NCBI GenBank assembly: GCA_001464165.1 | Contig: LNEX01000475.1 | Span: 1 to 5,756 of the forward strand | Reading direction: 5' to 3' | DNA length: 5,756 bases | DNA from: a bacterium Ga0077546 | GTDB lineage: Bacteria; Cyanobacteriota; Vampirovibrionia; Obscuribacterales; Obscuribacteraceae | The notes under the pieces: generated by a model | What the model saw: only the letters and a program-made list of their open reading frames with translations | The model's database searches: none | Told to the model about the DNA's origin: nothing | Position numbers and translations under genes: made by a program | In this document: positions 5,657-5,756 of the stretch, one piece after another | Layout: every line of letters begins with the position of its first letter | Numbering within the stretch: the stretch's first letter is position 1

Positions 5657-5756
5657 ATCAACTTCAAAAACTGAGTATCCAGCTGGCGAAGGCGGTTGAG
5701 GACTAACTGCTCGTGAACAGCACGCGAAAAGCTGACCCGAGAATGACCGTGCTAAC
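5641..5756 (+). other. Interrupted open frame at the window edge, possibly decayed transposase
   Basis: After TGA at 5638-5640 a frame reads LRLDQLQKLSIQLAKAVED, then TAA at 5704-5706, then LLVNSTRKADPRMTVL to the edge. A Leu-rich helix followed by a DPR-x-x-x-L stretch faintly resembles the region just before the C-terminal domain of IS110-type transposases. The match is weak and from memory of the family only. The competing minus-strand frame in the same bases is equally open, so the coding status is uncertain. Confidence 0.2.

Noticed and set aside
5656..5756. Minus-strand frame at the right edge, ending at TAA (reads SPQPPSPAGYSVFEVDLV)
   Set aside because: It is open to the edge but only about 35 codons are visible with no recognisable motif; the plus-strand frame is slightly more protein-like, and neither is secure.

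Overview
The window is 5,756 bases of bacterial DNA with moderate GC content, short genes on both strands and wide gaps between them. It holds three well supported protein genes, one probable small gene, and a right-hand end that looks like gene debris. The large, low-complexity, Ala/Gly-rich first protein, the orphan methyltransferase and the tandem universal stress protein together resemble the gene content of non-photosynthetic Cyanobacteriota (Obscuribacterales/Melainabacteria). That placement is an impression of style only. No rRNA, tRNA or marker gene in the window can confirm it.

Layout. Bases 93-2144 (minus) encode a 683-residue protein of unknown function, with a polar N-terminus, a long Ala/Gly-rich hydrophobic middle and a soluble C-terminal half. 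Its stop codon lies inside a TAAG tetranucleotide repeat. A 217-base divergent spacer (2145-2361) separates it from a 308-residue class I SAM-dependent methyltransferase on the plus strand (2362-3288). The methyltransferase converges across a 268-base spacer with several inverted repeats on a two-domain universal stress protein on the minus strand (3557-4537).

A 564-base gene-poor stretch follows (4538-5101). It has no convincing coding frame but holds two structured segments: 4824-4895, with alternative hairpins, and 4923-4987, a 9-bp inverted repeat enclosing a second stem. Next comes a 69-residue plus-strand ORF with a good ribosome binding site (5102-5311), then a probable intrinsic terminator (5394-5441). 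Beyond the terminator an open frame (5453-5656) carries a complete cupin motif 1 but has no usual start codon and no cupin motif 2, so it reads as a remnant. The last 116 bases hold another interrupted frame running off the window, possibly a decayed transposase.

How the parts work together. The three main genes face different ways with separate intergenic regions, so nothing suggests they share an operon or pathway. They look like separately transcribed accessory or housekeeping genes. The right third is the least explained part: a lone short ORF, two structured intergenic segments and at least one gene remnant. I found no CRISPR array, complete mobile element or recognisable multi-gene system.
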